From assembly GCF_015356865.1 (NCBI RefSeq), contig NZ_JAAFZA010000004.1:1-64000 (forward strand): DNA of 64,000 bases, written 5' to 3'. A model generated the notes under the pieces. The model searched no databases and was not told the DNA's origin. It was given only the letters and a program-made list of their open reading frames with translations. The translations under genes were made by a program, and so were the position numbers. This document shows, piece by piece, positions 43,392 to 51,924 of this stretch. This DNA comes from Catenulispora pinisilvae. GTDB lineage: Bacteria; Actinomycetota; Actinomycetes; Streptomycetales; Catenulisporaceae. Positions within the stretch are counted from its first letter, which is position 1. Each line of letters begins with the position of its first letter.

Positions 43392-43892
43392 ATGGTCGCT
43401 GAGCACATCGGCGCGATCGGACCGGCCGTCGACGGGCCGGCCCGGCCAGCTCGGCCGGTACGGCTCGTACGGCTCGACGGCGAGGTGCGCTCGCCCCGGG
43501 TCCTGAGCGTCCCCGAGCTGTGGTCGCTGCCGCGGCACGAGTGCGAGGTGGAGTTCACCTGCCGCAAGAGCGGGCCCCGTCGGCATCGGTTCGCCGGGCC
43601 GCTGTTGCTGGACGTGGCGCGGCTCGCCGAGCCGGCTTTCGTACCCGGGGAGCGCAAGGACCGGCTGCGGTTCCTGATCTCGGTGCGGGCCGGTGACGGG
43701 CACCGGGTCGTGTTGTCGTGGGCTGAGATCGATCCGGAGTTCGGGAACGTGCCGGTGCTGCTCGGGCTCACGCGGGACGGCGGTGCCCTGGACGCGGAGG
43801 GACCGCAGTTGGTCGTGCCGGGCGACGTCTGCGGCGCGCGGCATGTCAGCGGGGTCGCCGACCTGCGTATTCGGAGCGATTCAGGGGACTGA
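43392..43892 (+). CDS. Small molybdopterin-binding-fold (SUOX-like) protein
   Basis: 166 residues from ATG 43392 with AGGAGGG at a 5-base spacing. LRVDGEV-like VRLDGEVRSPRVLSVPEL, the central VEFTCRKSGPRRHRFAGPLLLDV, and the closing DVCGARHVSGVADLRI match the oxidoreductase molybdopterin-binding domain; the cysteine in FTCRKSG is at the position of the cofactor cysteine in larger members. It is much shorter than sulfite oxidase and lacks the dimerisation domain. Its place beside the mod genes fits a molybdenum link. Confidence 0.75.
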   Translation: MVAEHIGAIGPAVDGPARPARPVRLVRLDGEVRSPRVLSVPELWSLPRHECEVEFTCRKSGPRRHRFAGPLLLDVARLAEPAFVPGERKDRLRFLISVRAGDGHRVVLSWAEIDPEFGNVPVLLGLTRDGGALDAEGPQLVVPGDVCGARHVSGVADLRIRSDSGD

Positions 43893-43917
43893 TCGTTGTC
43901 GGGTGCGGCAAAGTGCT

Positions 43918-44964
43918 TCAGCGCTTGTAGGCCGGTTCCGGGGTCGGCAGCGGGTCCGGGTTGGCGAGCACCCAGCGGACTGCCAGCTCACTGAGTCGCC
44001 CGACGTGCTCGTCGGAGGTGCCGCGGCCGTAGGCGGAGGCCAGTTTGGTCGCCTCGGCGAGTTCGGCTTCGGGGAGCGGGACGCCGGAGGCCAGGAGGGC
44101 GGGGACGGTGCGGGCCATCGTCCGGAAGTCCTGATCCCAGTTGATGCCGCCGTTGTCGAGGACTTCGTGGGCCAGGCGGCCGGTGACGCGGATGGCCTCG
44201 CCTTGGGCGGTGGCGGCCGGGCCGCTGCTCGGGACCAGCGTGTCCCACAGTTCTTGGTGCTGGTCGGGCCAGGTGGTGGCGGTCACGGTGATCGGGGACG
44301 TGCCGTCGTGGGTGCGGCGTGGCGCTACCGGGGTGACGTCGAAGAGCTCGTACAGGCGGGTCAGCGCGGCATCGGTCTCGGCCAGGTAGTCCGGGTTGAA
44401 GCCCGCGCGGTGGAACTCGAAGCGCTTGCCGATCTCCTCGACCCGCTGGCGCATCCGCTCGTTGCTCGGGGTTCCGGCCGCCAGCAGGACTTCCGCGATC
44501 TCGGCCATCCCGGGCAGGGCGGCGTTGGAGCAGGACGCGAGTGCCTCCTCCAGCGCGGACCGGCCGCCGTCGAGCTCCAGCGGGTCGGCGCCGCGGGCGA
44601 GCAGGAGGCGCACGGTCGAGGGCTTGTGGCCTTCGGCCGCCGCACGCAGGACGGGGCGTCGTGAGGAGCGGAGGTCGGCACCGGCGTCCAGGAGGGCGGT
44701 GACGACCGGGTCGTTGCCTACGCGCGCGTGCCGCCACAGCGGGGTGCGGCCGTAGTGGTCGGGGGCCTCGATATCGGCGCCCTGGGCTACCAGCCAGCCG
44801 ACCAAGTCCGGCGGGATGTCGTACATCCCGAGCGCGGTGGGGCCGTAGGCGTCCTGGTGGGCGTCGAGCTCGGTGGTCTCGAAGACCGCTTTCACCGCGT
44901 CCACATCGCCGGAGCGGAGCCTGGTGTCGAAATCCTTCGGCAGCCGCTTCTTCTTCCTCGCCAT
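43918..44964 (-). CDS. Ankyrin-repeat protein
   Basis: 348 residues. Four or so ankyrin-like repeats in residues 10-155 (DAVKAVFETTELDAHQDAYGPTALGMY, IEAPDHYGRTPLWRHAR, AAAEGHKPSTVRLLLARGADPLEL in pieces). The C-terminal half is helical, with a conserved-looking NGGINWDQDFRTMARTVP. No signal peptide. Likely an intracellular protein-interaction module; no partner is evident. Confidence 0.75.
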   Translation of the reverse strand: MARKKKRLPKDFDTRLRSGDVDAVKAVFETTELDAHQDAYGPTALGMYDIPPDLVGWLVAQGADIEAPDHYGRTPLWRHARVGNDPVVTALLDAGADLRSSRRPVLRAAAEGHKPSTVRLLLARGADPLELDGGRSALEEALASCSNAALPGMAEIAEVLLAAGTPSNERMRQRVEEIGKRFEFHRAGFNPDYLAETDAALTRLYELFDVTPVAPRRTHDGTSPITVTATTWPDQHQELWDTLVPSSGPAATAQGEAIRVTGRLAHEVLDNGGINWDQDFRTMARTVPALLASGVPLPEAELAEATKLASAYGRGTSDEHVGRLSELAVRWVLANPDPLPTPEPAYKR

Positions 44965-44992
44965 GCGGGCAGCATAGGGAAGGCCGCAGACA

Positions 44993-45511
44993 TCAGGATC
45001 CGGCGGCGCCGTTCCGGATCTCGGCGGTCGCCGAGCGGTAGGCCTCGGTGGTCCGCCGGTACATGTCGAGCATGACCATGACCTGGTCCAGCGAGTAGTG
45101 GGCCGCGACCTCGGCCAGGTGGCGCTGGGAGATCTCGGCGGCGGCGTGGTAGTCGGTCATGCCGTCCGGGAGCAGTTCGACATAGACCGCGCGGCGGTCC
45201 TGGTCGCTGCGGACGCGGCGGACGTAGCCGGCCTTCTGGAGCCGGTCGATGACGCGGGTCGCGGAGGCGGAGGGCAGGCCGAGTTCCTCGGCGATCGCGC
45301 CGACCGGCATCGGGCCGCGGGATTCGAGCAGGATCGCGGCGGCGACGTCGGCCGACTGCAAGCCCAGGCGGGCGGCGACGGCTTCGTTGTGGACCATGAG
45401 CGCGACCAGGAACTCGCGGAAGATGTCGGCTTCGGCGGGGCCCGGTTGGAAGCCGGGGGCTGGCGCTTCTGCGGCTGTCTCTGTCCCTACCTGTGCCTCT
45501 GCGTCGCTCAC
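44993..45511 (-). CDS. MarR-family regulator
   Basis: 172 residues. Winged helix-turn-helix: SADVAAAILLESRGPMPVGAIAEELGLPSASATRVIDRL, with the wing RRVRSDQDRRAVYVELLPDG. The N-terminal 25 residues are low complexity. It is divergent from the FAD monooxygenase gene across a 78-base gap with repeated motifs, so it probably controls that gene and itself. Confidence 0.85.
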   Translation of the reverse strand: MSDAEAQVGTETAAEAPAPGFQPGPAEADIFREFLVALMVHNEAVAARLGLQSADVAAAILLESRGPMPVGAIAEELGLPSASATRVIDRLQKAGYVRRVRSDQDRRAVYVELLPDGMTDYHAAAEISQRHLAEVAAHYSLDQVMVMLDMYRRTTEAYRSATAEIRNGAAGS

Positions 45512-45532
45512 GGTCGCATTCTACTTCGGTTC

Positions 45533-45571
45533 GATGTATCTTCGAAATGGAGAGAGTTCGAAATGGAGATA
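45533..45571. promoter_or_regulatory. Probable MarR operator region
   Basis: TTCGAAATGGAGA occurs twice 16 bases apart (45541 and 45557), and the pair is framed by GTATCT and AGATAC, which are reverse complements. TTCGAA is itself a palindrome. The cluster lies between the divergent MarR and monooxygenase genes. Confidence 0.6.
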
Positions 45572-45589
45572 CACCGTAGTGGAGTGATT

Positions 45590-46705
45590 ATGGACGTCAT
45601 CGTGATCGGCGCGGGGCTCGGCGGGCTGGCCGTGGCCCGGCGGCTGCTGGCCGACGGACACCGGGTGCGGGTCTTCGAGCAGGCTTCGGAGCGGCGGACC
45701 GGCGGTGCCGGGTTGGGGCTGTTCTGCAACGGACATGCCGTGCTGCACGATCTCGGCGTACGCCTCGACGGGCTCGGGCAGCGGCTGGACCGGATCGACG
45801 CGCGGACCGCCGGCGGGACGCTGCGGACCCGGGTGAATCTCGCGCACGCCGCGCAGACGTACGGGTTCGACAGCCGCGCGGTCTCCCGGGCCGAGTTGGT
45901 GGAGCGCCTGTCGGAGGGGTTGCCCGCGGATCTTGTCGCGTTCGGGAAGGCGTGCACAGGAGTGAGCCAGACCGCGCGCGACGTCACCGCGACCTTCGCG
46001 GACGGCACGTCAGCCACCGCCGACCTGCTGATCGCGGCCGACGGCCACCACTCCGCGGTGCGCCGACAGCTGTGGGGCGACGGCGCGGTCGCGCCGGCCA
46101 CGTTCGGGACCTGGCAGGGGCGCAGCCCGATGGACATCGACGTCACCGACACCCATCTGCACTACATGATCACCGGCAAGGAAGGAGCCTGCGGCCTGAT
46201 GCCGGCCGGAGGCGGGCTGGTCCAGTGGTGGTTCGACGTGCGCTGGCAGCCCGGCGACCCGCGCCCCGAGAAACCCCTGGAGGACCTGCGCCGCCGCTTC
46301 GGACACTGGGCATCCCCAGTCCCGGAGGTACTGGCCGCCGCCACCGACGACACCCTCGACTTCTTCGGCCACCACTGGAACAAGGTGCGCCCGGTGTGGG
46401 GCGAGGGACGCGTCACGCTGCTCGGCGACGCCGCGCACACCATGCCGCCGACGCTGGGGCAGGGGGCGAATCAGAGCTTTGAAGACGCATGGGTTCTGGG
46501 CAAGGCGCTAGCGGCGGCCGAACCCGCGGAGGCACCCGAGCGGCTGCGCGAGTACGAACAGGCGCGGTACCCGCACGCCGCGCTGGTGTCGCGCATGGCC
46601 AAGCGGAACCCGGCCAACCAGCGGATCCCGGCGTTCTTGGGGCGGCGGATTCCGGAGACGTCCTACACACGGCTCTTGCGGAAGTTCAGCAATCGGCTGG
46701 CTTAG
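45590..46705 (+). CDS. FAD-dependent monooxygenase
   Basis: 371 residues from ATG 45590 (GGAG 5 bases upstream). N-terminal FAD-binding VIVIGAGLGGLAVARRL, the DG motif (LLIAADGHHSAVRRQ) and the GD motif (GRVTLLGDAAHTMPPTLGQGAN), which together define class A flavoprotein hydroxylases. NAD(P)H-dependent hydroxylation of an aromatic or polyketide-like substrate is the family reaction; substrate unknown. Likely repressed by the divergent MarR. Confidence 0.88.
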   Translation: MDVIVIGAGLGGLAVARRLLADGHRVRVFEQASERRTGGAGLGLFCNGHAVLHDLGVRLDGLGQRLDRIDARTAGGTLRTRVNLAHAAQTYGFDSRAVSRAELVERLSEGLPADLVAFGKACTGVSQTARDVTATFADGTSATADLLIAADGHHSAVRRQLWGDGAVAPATFGTWQGRSPMDIDVTDTHLHYMITGKEGACGLMPAGGGLVQWWFDVRWQPGDPRPEKPLEDLRRRFGHWASPVPEVLAAATDDTLDFFGHHWNKVRPVWGEGRVTLLGDAAHTMPPTLGQGANQSFEDAWVLGKALAAAEPAEAPERLREYEQARYPHAALVSRMAKRNPANQRIPAFLGRRIPETSYTRLLRKFSNRLA

Positions 46706-46746
46706 CGAGGCGGGCCGAGGCTGGGTCCGGCCGACGAGCAAGTTTC

Positions 46747-46762
46747 TGTATCGTTCACTACA
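46747..46762. promoter_or_regulatory. Operator-like palindrome, distal copy
   Basis: TGTATCG-TT-CACTACA, imperfect dyad. Together with the site at 46781 it gives two related sites 34 bases apart upstream of the hydrolase gene. Confidence 0.55.
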
Positions 46763-46780
46763 GAACGTGGTAGGTTCTTC

Positions 46781-46796
46781 TGTAGCGAACGCTACA
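46781..46796. promoter_or_regulatory. Operator-like palindrome, proximal copy
   Basis: TGTAGCG-AA-CGCTACA: perfect 7-base arms with a 2-base centre, of the kind bound by TetR-family repressors. It lies 22 bases upstream of the hydrolase start. No TetR gene is adjacent. Confidence 0.65.
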
Positions 46797-46817
46797 CACT
46801 CTTGTGAGGGGTCTTCC

Positions 46818-47648
46818 ATGCTGGTCAGCAGTACGCCTATCGCCACGCCCGAACCCGCCGCCGTCGCCGCCGTCGAGCCCGTCCTGGCCCGCACCGTCGG
46901 CGGCACCGGCCCCGGCCTGCTCCTGGCGCACGGCGCCGGGGGCAGCGTGGCCCTGAACTACGGGCCGGTCCTGGACGGCCTGAGTGCGGGGCACACCGTG
47001 GTCGGGGTCGACTACCCCGGGACCGGCCGCACGCCGCGCGCCGCCGAGCCGCTCAGCGTGGACTTCCTCGCCGATCAGGTAGTCGCCGCCGCGGATGCCG
47101 AGGGGTTGCGGCGCTTCGCGGTGGCGGGTTTCTCGCTGGGCGGGCCGGTCGCGATCCGGGTGGCGGCCAAGCATCCGGAGCGCGTCAGTGCTCTGATCCT
47201 CACCGCGACGTTCGCGCGGCGGGACGCGCGGCTGGATCTGGCCGCGAAGCTGTGGGGTGAGCTCTATCGGGCCGGCGACAAGGTGCGGCTCGCGGAGTAC
47301 CTGACGCTGGTCGCGCTCAGTACCGAGGCGCTGCGGGCCACTCCGGCGCCGGATCTGCGCGGGGCGATCGAGGGGCTGGCCAAGCTGATCCCGGCCGGCA
47401 CGCCCGAGCACGTGGACCTGGTCCGGCGGGCGGACGTGCGGGCCGATCTGGCCTCGATCGCCGCGCCGACGCTGGTCATCTCGACCACCGGCGATCCGCT
47501 GGTCTCGCCGCATCTGCACGAGGAGTTGGCGGCGCAGATCCCCGGCGCGCGCCTGGCCCGCATCGCCACCGGTCACCTGCCGTTCGCCGAGCGGCCCAAG
47601 GAATGGCTCGGGCTGATGACCGGGTTCCTCGCCGAGCACGCGGTGTGA
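46818..47648 (+). CDS. Alpha/beta-fold hydrolase
   Basis: 276 residues from ATG 46818 with GAGGGG 7 bases upstream. Oxyanion region LLAHGAGGSVALNYG, nucleophile elbow GFSLGG (Ser near residue 109), acid in ISTTGDPLVSP, and the late His in IATGHLPFAERP. Complete triad, so likely an active esterase or haloperoxidase-like hydrolase. The two upstream palindromes suggest control by a TetR-type regulator encoded elsewhere. Confidence 0.85.
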   Translation: MLVSSTPIATPEPAAVAAVEPVLARTVGGTGPGLLLAHGAGGSVALNYGPVLDGLSAGHTVVGVDYPGTGRTPRAAEPLSVDFLADQVVAAADAEGLRRFAVAGFSLGGPVAIRVAAKHPERVSALILTATFARRDARLDLAAKLWGELYRAGDKVRLAEYLTLVALSTEALRATPAPDLRGAIEGLAKLIPAGTPEHVDLVRRADVRADLASIAAPTLVISTTGDPLVSPHLHEELAAQIPGARLARIATGHLPFAERPKEWLGLMTGFLAEHAV

Positions 47649-47731
47649 GCCGGAAGCCTTGGAAACCAAGGCCTGAAGCGCGGAACGGGCAGGCACGCGG
47701 CCACGGGGGGCGCGGCGCGCCGACCCCCGCC

Positions 47732-49123
47732 TCAGTGGTGGAACACCGACCGGTTCACGTCCGGCAGCGGCTGCGTCAGCTTGTCGAGGTAGGCGACCGT
47801 CTCCTCCAGGTCCGCCACCAAGTTCGCGGCCAGGTCCATGCTCATCCCGTTGCGGACCACCACCCGCTGCACCACGGTGTCGGACAGGTTGTCCGGCATC
47901 GGATACGCCGGCACCAGCCAGCCCTTCATCCGGAGCCGGTCGGAGACGTCGTACAGCGTCCAGTTCGGCCCGTAGCCGGGTTTCTGGCGCCAGGCGAACA
48001 CGGGGATGTCGTCGGCGTCGTTCCAGAGCTCGAAGCACTCCATCGCCCCGATGCGGTCGGCGAGGTACTTCGCGACGTCCATGGACGCCTTCTGGACCTC
48101 GTGGTAGCCCAGGCGCCCGAGCCGCAGGAACTGGAAATACTGCACCAGCACCTGAGCGGCCGGGCGGGAGAAGTTCAGGGCGAAGGTCGGCATGTCGCCG
48201 CCGAGGTAGCTGACCTTGAAGACCAGGCTCTCCGGCAGCAGGTCGCGGTCCCGCCACAGGATCCAGCCCAGGCCCGGGTTGACGAGGCCGTACTTGTGGC
48301 CGGAGGTGTTGATCGAGGCGACCCTCGGGACCCGGAAGTCCCACTCCAGGTGCGGTTGCAGGAACGGGGCGATCATCGCGCCGGAGGCGCCGTCGACGTG
48401 GATCGGGATGTCCAGGCCGGTCTCGTGCTGGATCTCGTCCAGGGCCCGGCTCACTTTCAGCACCGGTTCGTACATGCCGGTGTAGGTGACGCCGAGGATG
48501 CTGACCACGCCGATGGTGTTCTCGTCGACATAGGACTTCAGGTTCGCGCCGTCCAGCGTCTTGTGTTCCTCGGTGATCGGCACGTAGCGGGGCTCGACGT
48601 CCCAGTAGTTGCAGAACTTCTCCCACACCACCTGCACCGCCGAGCTCATCACCAGGTTCGGCCGGTCGGTCGGCTTGCCGGCCGCGCGCCGGGCCTCCTG
48701 CCAGCGCCGCTTGAAGGCCAGGCCGCCGAGCATGCAGGCCTCGGAGGAGCCGATGGTCGAGCAGCCGATGGCCCGCTCCTGGTCCGGCGCGTGCCACAGG
48801 TCGGCCAGGATCCGCCAGCACCGCTCCTCGATGGCCGCGGTACTCGGGTACTCGTCCTTGTCGATCATGTTCTTGTCGAAGGACTCCAGGTAGAGCCTTC
48901 GGGCCTGGTCGTCCATCCACGTGCCGACGAAGGTGGCCAGGTTCAGCCGGGCGTTGCCGTCGAGCATCGCCTCGTCGTGGACCACCTGGTAGGCCGTCTC
49001 CGGCAGCATCGGCAGGTCGGCCAACCGGGTCCGGGGGCGGCTGCGCAGCTCGCCGGGGCGGGCGAAGAGCGGGTTGACGTCGACGTCCCCGCGCAGATCG
49101 CGTTCGCGGTTGTTGTGCGGCAT
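47732..49123 (-). CDS. gadB: Glutamate decarboxylase
   Basis: 463 residues from ATG 49123, AGGAGG 8 bases upstream. PLP-dependent group II decarboxylase: IGSSEACMLGGLAFKRRW, HVDGASGAMIAPF, and the PLP lysine in NTSGHKYGLVNPG. The N-terminal DVNPLFARPGE is typical of the GadB class. Reaction: L-glutamate to GABA and CO2, often for acid tolerance. No GABA antiporter gene is adjacent. Confidence 0.92.
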   Translation of the reverse strand: MPHNNRERDLRGDVDVNPLFARPGELRSRPRTRLADLPMLPETAYQVVHDEAMLDGNARLNLATFVGTWMDDQARRLYLESFDKNMIDKDEYPSTAAIEERCWRILADLWHAPDQERAIGCSTIGSSEACMLGGLAFKRRWQEARRAAGKPTDRPNLVMSSAVQVVWEKFCNYWDVEPRYVPITEEHKTLDGANLKSYVDENTIGVVSILGVTYTGMYEPVLKVSRALDEIQHETGLDIPIHVDGASGAMIAPFLQPHLEWDFRVPRVASINTSGHKYGLVNPGLGWILWRDRDLLPESLVFKVSYLGGDMPTFALNFSRPAAQVLVQYFQFLRLGRLGYHEVQKASMDVAKYLADRIGAMECFELWNDADDIPVFAWRQKPGYGPNWTLYDVSDRLRMKGWLVPAYPMPDNLSDTVVQRVVVRNGMSMDLAANLVADLEETVAYLDKLTQPLPDVNRSVFHH

Positions 49124-49236
49124 GCGTGCGCCTCCTAGAGAACAGACTCCCCGAACAACGCTCTCCCGCACCGCACCGGACGGCAAACCAAGGCGTCCGC
49201 GCGAGAACCCCGCGCCGGTGCCCCAGGACGCGAAAA

Positions 49237-49262
49237 GACCCCGGGCCACCAGGCCCGGGGTC
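49237..49262 (-). terminator. Intrinsic terminator of the chaplin gene
   Basis: GACCCCGGGCC and GGCCCGGGGTC form a perfect 11-bp stem with a 4-base loop; on the minus strand it is followed by TTTT. It starts 16 bases after the chaplin stop codon. Confidence 0.85.
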
Positions 49263-49277
49263 CTCAGCTGGAGTGCG

Positions 49278-49517
49278 TCAGCGGTTGACGCAGACGTTGC
49301 CGGCGCTGCCGAGCAGAGCCGACAGGATGCCCACGTTGTCGCCGCAGACGTTGATCGGGATGTTGACCGGCACCTGGATCACGTTGCCGGACAGCAGGCC
49401 CGGCGAGCCGATCGCGCCGCCGATGGCACCGGCACCGGACGCGGAGGCCGTGCCGGCGAAGCCCACGACCGCGAACGCTGCCATGGCGGCGGCCACGATG
49501 GTCTTGCGCATGCTCAT
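49278..49517 (-). CDS. Short chaplin
   Basis: 79 residues. Signal peptide MSMRKTIVAAAMAAFAVVG ending near ASA. One chaplin domain of about 50 residues: GSPGLLSGNVIQVPVNIPINVCGDNVGI and LLGSAGNVCVNR, with the two conserved cysteines. The size and lack of LPxTG match the short chaplins, which assemble as amyloid films on aerial hyphae and spores. GGGAG is 5 bases before the ATG. It confirms a filamentous, sporulating-type actinomycete. Confidence 0.9.
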   Translation of the reverse strand: MSMRKTIVAAAMAAFAVVGFAGTASASGAGAIGGAIGSPGLLSGNVIQVPVNIPINVCGDNVGILSALLGSAGNVCVNR

Positions 49518-49717
49518 TGAAGCTCCCTGACGTTGGAAGGTGCGAACGTCGGGGGCTTTACCCCGTCCGGCCGCTGCTCATCTCCGGTCTACACCGTCGG
49601 CCGGATGGTGCGTCAACCCGGCGAATACCCGCTCCAATCAACGTTTCAGCAGGTCAGAGCATTGTGAAAGGGGGTTAAAAGTCACCCGTACGGGCGGATC
49701 AGAATGGGTGAACAAAG

Positions 49718-49743
49718 GGGCGTCGCCATTGTCGGCGACGCCC
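49718..49743 (-). terminator. Intrinsic terminator of the MFS gene
   Basis: GGGCGTCGCC and GGCGACGCCC, perfect 10-bp stem with loop ATTGTC, followed on the minus strand by a T-rich TTTGTT. Starts about 30 bases after the MFS stop. Confidence 0.75.
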
Positions 49744-49773
49744 TGCCAAAGCCATTCACGAGACCTTGGTTAA

Positions 49774-51339
49774 TCAGACAGTCATTTCCTGGAGGACCGG
49801 TTCGGTGATAACAGGTTCGACCTGCGCCTCCGGCTGCTGAGCTGCCGGTGCGGCTGGCGCTGAAGCCGCCATCGAAGCCGTCGCTGTCGCCGCCTCCGCC
49901 GACCGCATCGCCAGCACCAGCACCGCCAGCGCGGCGAAGACAGCCGCGGCGATGACACCGGTCACGTGCACGCCCGCGGTGAAGGCCGCGCGCGCCGTGT
50001 CCAGCGTCGCGGCCGCCTGACCGGCGCTCTGGTGACCGCTCGCGGCGAGCGCGGCGGCCAGCGAGTCGGAGCTGCCGTGCGCGTGGGCCCGGTAGACGAC
50101 GGCGGCGACCGCGCCGAGCAGGCCCAGGCCGAGGGAGCCGCCGAAGTAGTTGCCGGTCTCGGACATCGAGGCGGCGCTGCCGGCGCGCTCCGGCGGGACG
50201 CTGCCGATCACCAGTCCGGTGCCGAGGGCGAACAGCGGGCCGGCGCCGAAGGCCAGGACCGCGATGCCGGCCATCAGGAGCGGCAGGTTGCCGGGGCCGT
50301 CGACGGCGATCAGCGACAGGGCGCCGAGGGCGGAGATCGCCAGGCCGCCGGCGATGGCGGTCGGCTGCCGCAGGCGGCGGGTCAGCGCCGGAGCGGACAT
50401 GGTGCCGACGGCCACGCCCAGGCCCATCGGGGCGAACAGGGCCGCGGCCGCCATCGGCGAATGCCCGAGCACGCCTTGCAGGTACTGCGTCACCAGCAGC
50501 CCGACCCCGGCCATCGCCAGACCGGCGAAGACCAGCGCGATCAGGACCGCGGTGAACGGACGGCTGCGGAACAGGCGCAGGTCCAGCAGCGGCGTGGTCA
50601 GCCGGAACTGCCGGCGCACGAACACCGTGCCGATCGCCGCCCCGACCGTCAGCGCCGCGACCGGGACGGTCACCGTGTGCGCCACCGTCAGCTGCTTGAT
50701 CCCGTAGACCATCAGCAGCACGGCGGCCAGCGACAGCGCGACGCTCACCGGGTCCAGCTTCCCGGCCTGCGAACCCCGGTACTCCGGCAGCACGAACGGA
50801 CCGGCCAGCACGAGCACCACCATCGCGGGCACCGCGGCCAGGAACACCGAACCCCACCAGAAGTGCTGAAGCAGGAACCCGGCCAGCACCGGACCGACCG
50901 CTCCCCCGGTGAACTGGCACGTGGCCCAGATCGCGATGGCACGGCCGCGGGAGCGGTCCTCGCCGAACATGTTGGTGATCAGCGCCAGCGTGGACGGCGC
51001 CAGGGTGGCCCCGGCGACCCCGAGCAGCGCCCGCACGATGATCAGCATCAGCGGACTCACCGAGAACGCCGCGACCACCGACAGCACCGCGAACGCCGAG
51101 GCCCCGATCAGCAGCAGCCGGCGGCGGCCGATCCGGTCGCCGAGCGTCCCCATCGTGATGACCATCCCGGCCACCGTCAGTCCGTAGCTGTCGCTGATCC
51201 ACAGCTGCTGCACAGGGCCGGCGCCGAGGTCGGCGCTCAGGTGCGGCAGCGCCAGGATCAGCGCCGTCATGTCCATCGCGACCAGCAGGGTCGGCAGCAT
51301 CAGCAGGACCAGTCCCCACCAAGCCCGGTTCGTTCGCAT
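49774..51339 (-). CDS. DHA2-family MFS exporter
   Basis: 521 residues from ATG 51339 (AAGGAG 8 bases upstream). Fourteen hydrophobic segments. Motif A-like GTLGDRIGRRRLLLIG between helices 2 and 3, motif C region ALLGVAGATLAPSTLAL-like. The sequence resembles SmvA/LfrA-type multidrug efflux pumps (WGLVLLMLPTLLVAMDMTALI). Ala/Pro-rich C-terminal tail. Three 10-bp repeats stand just upstream of its ribosome binding site. Substrate unknown. Confidence 0.87.
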   Translation of the reverse strand: MRTNRAWWGLVLLMLPTLLVAMDMTALILALPHLSADLGAGPVQQLWISDSYGLTVAGMVITMGTLGDRIGRRRLLLIGASAFAVLSVVAAFSVSPLMLIIVRALLGVAGATLAPSTLALITNMFGEDRSRGRAIAIWATCQFTGGAVGPVLAGFLLQHFWWGSVFLAAVPAMVVLVLAGPFVLPEYRGSQAGKLDPVSVALSLAAVLLMVYGIKQLTVAHTVTVPVAALTVGAAIGTVFVRRQFRLTTPLLDLRLFRSRPFTAVLIALVFAGLAMAGVGLLVTQYLQGVLGHSPMAAAALFAPMGLGVAVGTMSAPALTRRLRQPTAIAGGLAISALGALSLIAVDGPGNLPLLMAGIAVLAFGAGPLFALGTGLVIGSVPPERAGSAASMSETGNYFGGSLGLGLLGAVAAVVYRAHAHGSSDSLAAALAASGHQSAGQAAATLDTARAAFTAGVHVTGVIAAAVFAALAVLVLAMRSAEAATATASMAASAPAAPAAQQPEAQVEPVITEPVLQEMTV

Positions 51340-51350
51340 CGCCGTACTCC

Positions 51351-51380
51351 TTCTCTCGACTTCTCTCGACTTCTCTCGAC
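51351..51380. repeat. Three exact 10-bp tandem repeats upstream of the MFS gene
   Basis: TTCTCTCGAC three times without interruption (51351, 51361, 51371), 12 bases before the MFS start codon on the minus strand. It may bind a regulator or be a phase-variable spacer. Confidence 0.75.
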
Positions 51381-51552
51381 GTGTCACCGGGCAGTCGGAG
51401 CCGGCTACCGATCCTTGACACCGCCGCGCCGAGAATCTTGGAGAACAGGGCCGCGGAAAAATTTCGGGCCAGGATGTCAAGGACGGCTCAGCGGCTCCGA
51501 CCACCAGGTGACAGGGCCCCGCCGGGCGCCCCGCGACACGAGGAGTGACGAG

Positions 51553-51924
51553 ATGAAGTTCGTGATCAGCATGCACATCAACCCCGCCGTGATCGACGCG
51601 CTGACCGACGAGGAGAAGGCGGCGATCGGCGAGGGCCACGGCAAGTTCATCCAGAACCTGAAGGACCACGGGGAACTGATCCTGACCCAGGCCCTGGTCG
51701 ACCCGTCGCAGGCCTCAGTGGTGCGGATCCGCAACAGCCAGCCGGTGGTGACCGACGGCCCGTTCCTGGAGGCGAAGGAGTACCTGGGCGGCTTCTACCT
51801 GATCGACGTCGAGGACAAGGCGCGCGCGCTGGAGCTGGCGGCGCAGATTCCGGACGCCGCCATCGACGGTTTGGGCGTCGAGGTGCGCCAGGTCATGTTC
51901 TCCGATGGACAATTGGAGGCATGA
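51553..51924 (+). CDS. YCII/DGPF-domain protein
   Basis: 123 residues from ATG 51553 with AGGAG 7 bases upstream. MKFVISMHINPAVIDALTDEE and the signature TDGPFLEAKEYLGGFYLID place it in the DGPF/YCII family. Its stop overlaps the start of the sigma factor gene (ATGA), the fixed pairing of the ECF42 group, where such proteins are presumed to affect the sigma factor. Confidence 0.87.
   Translation: MKFVISMHINPAVIDALTDEEKAAIGEGHGKFIQNLKDHGELILTQALVDPSQASVVRIRNSQPVVTDGPFLEAKEYLGGFYLIDVEDKARALELAAQIPDAAIDGLGVEVRQVMFSDGQLEA

Noticed and set aside
49966-51552. Long plus-strand frame antisense to the MFS exporter
   Set aside because: It is low-complexity (Arg/Gln/Gly-rich), typical of an antisense shadow in high-GC DNA; only the last part, from ATG 51553, encodes the YCII protein.
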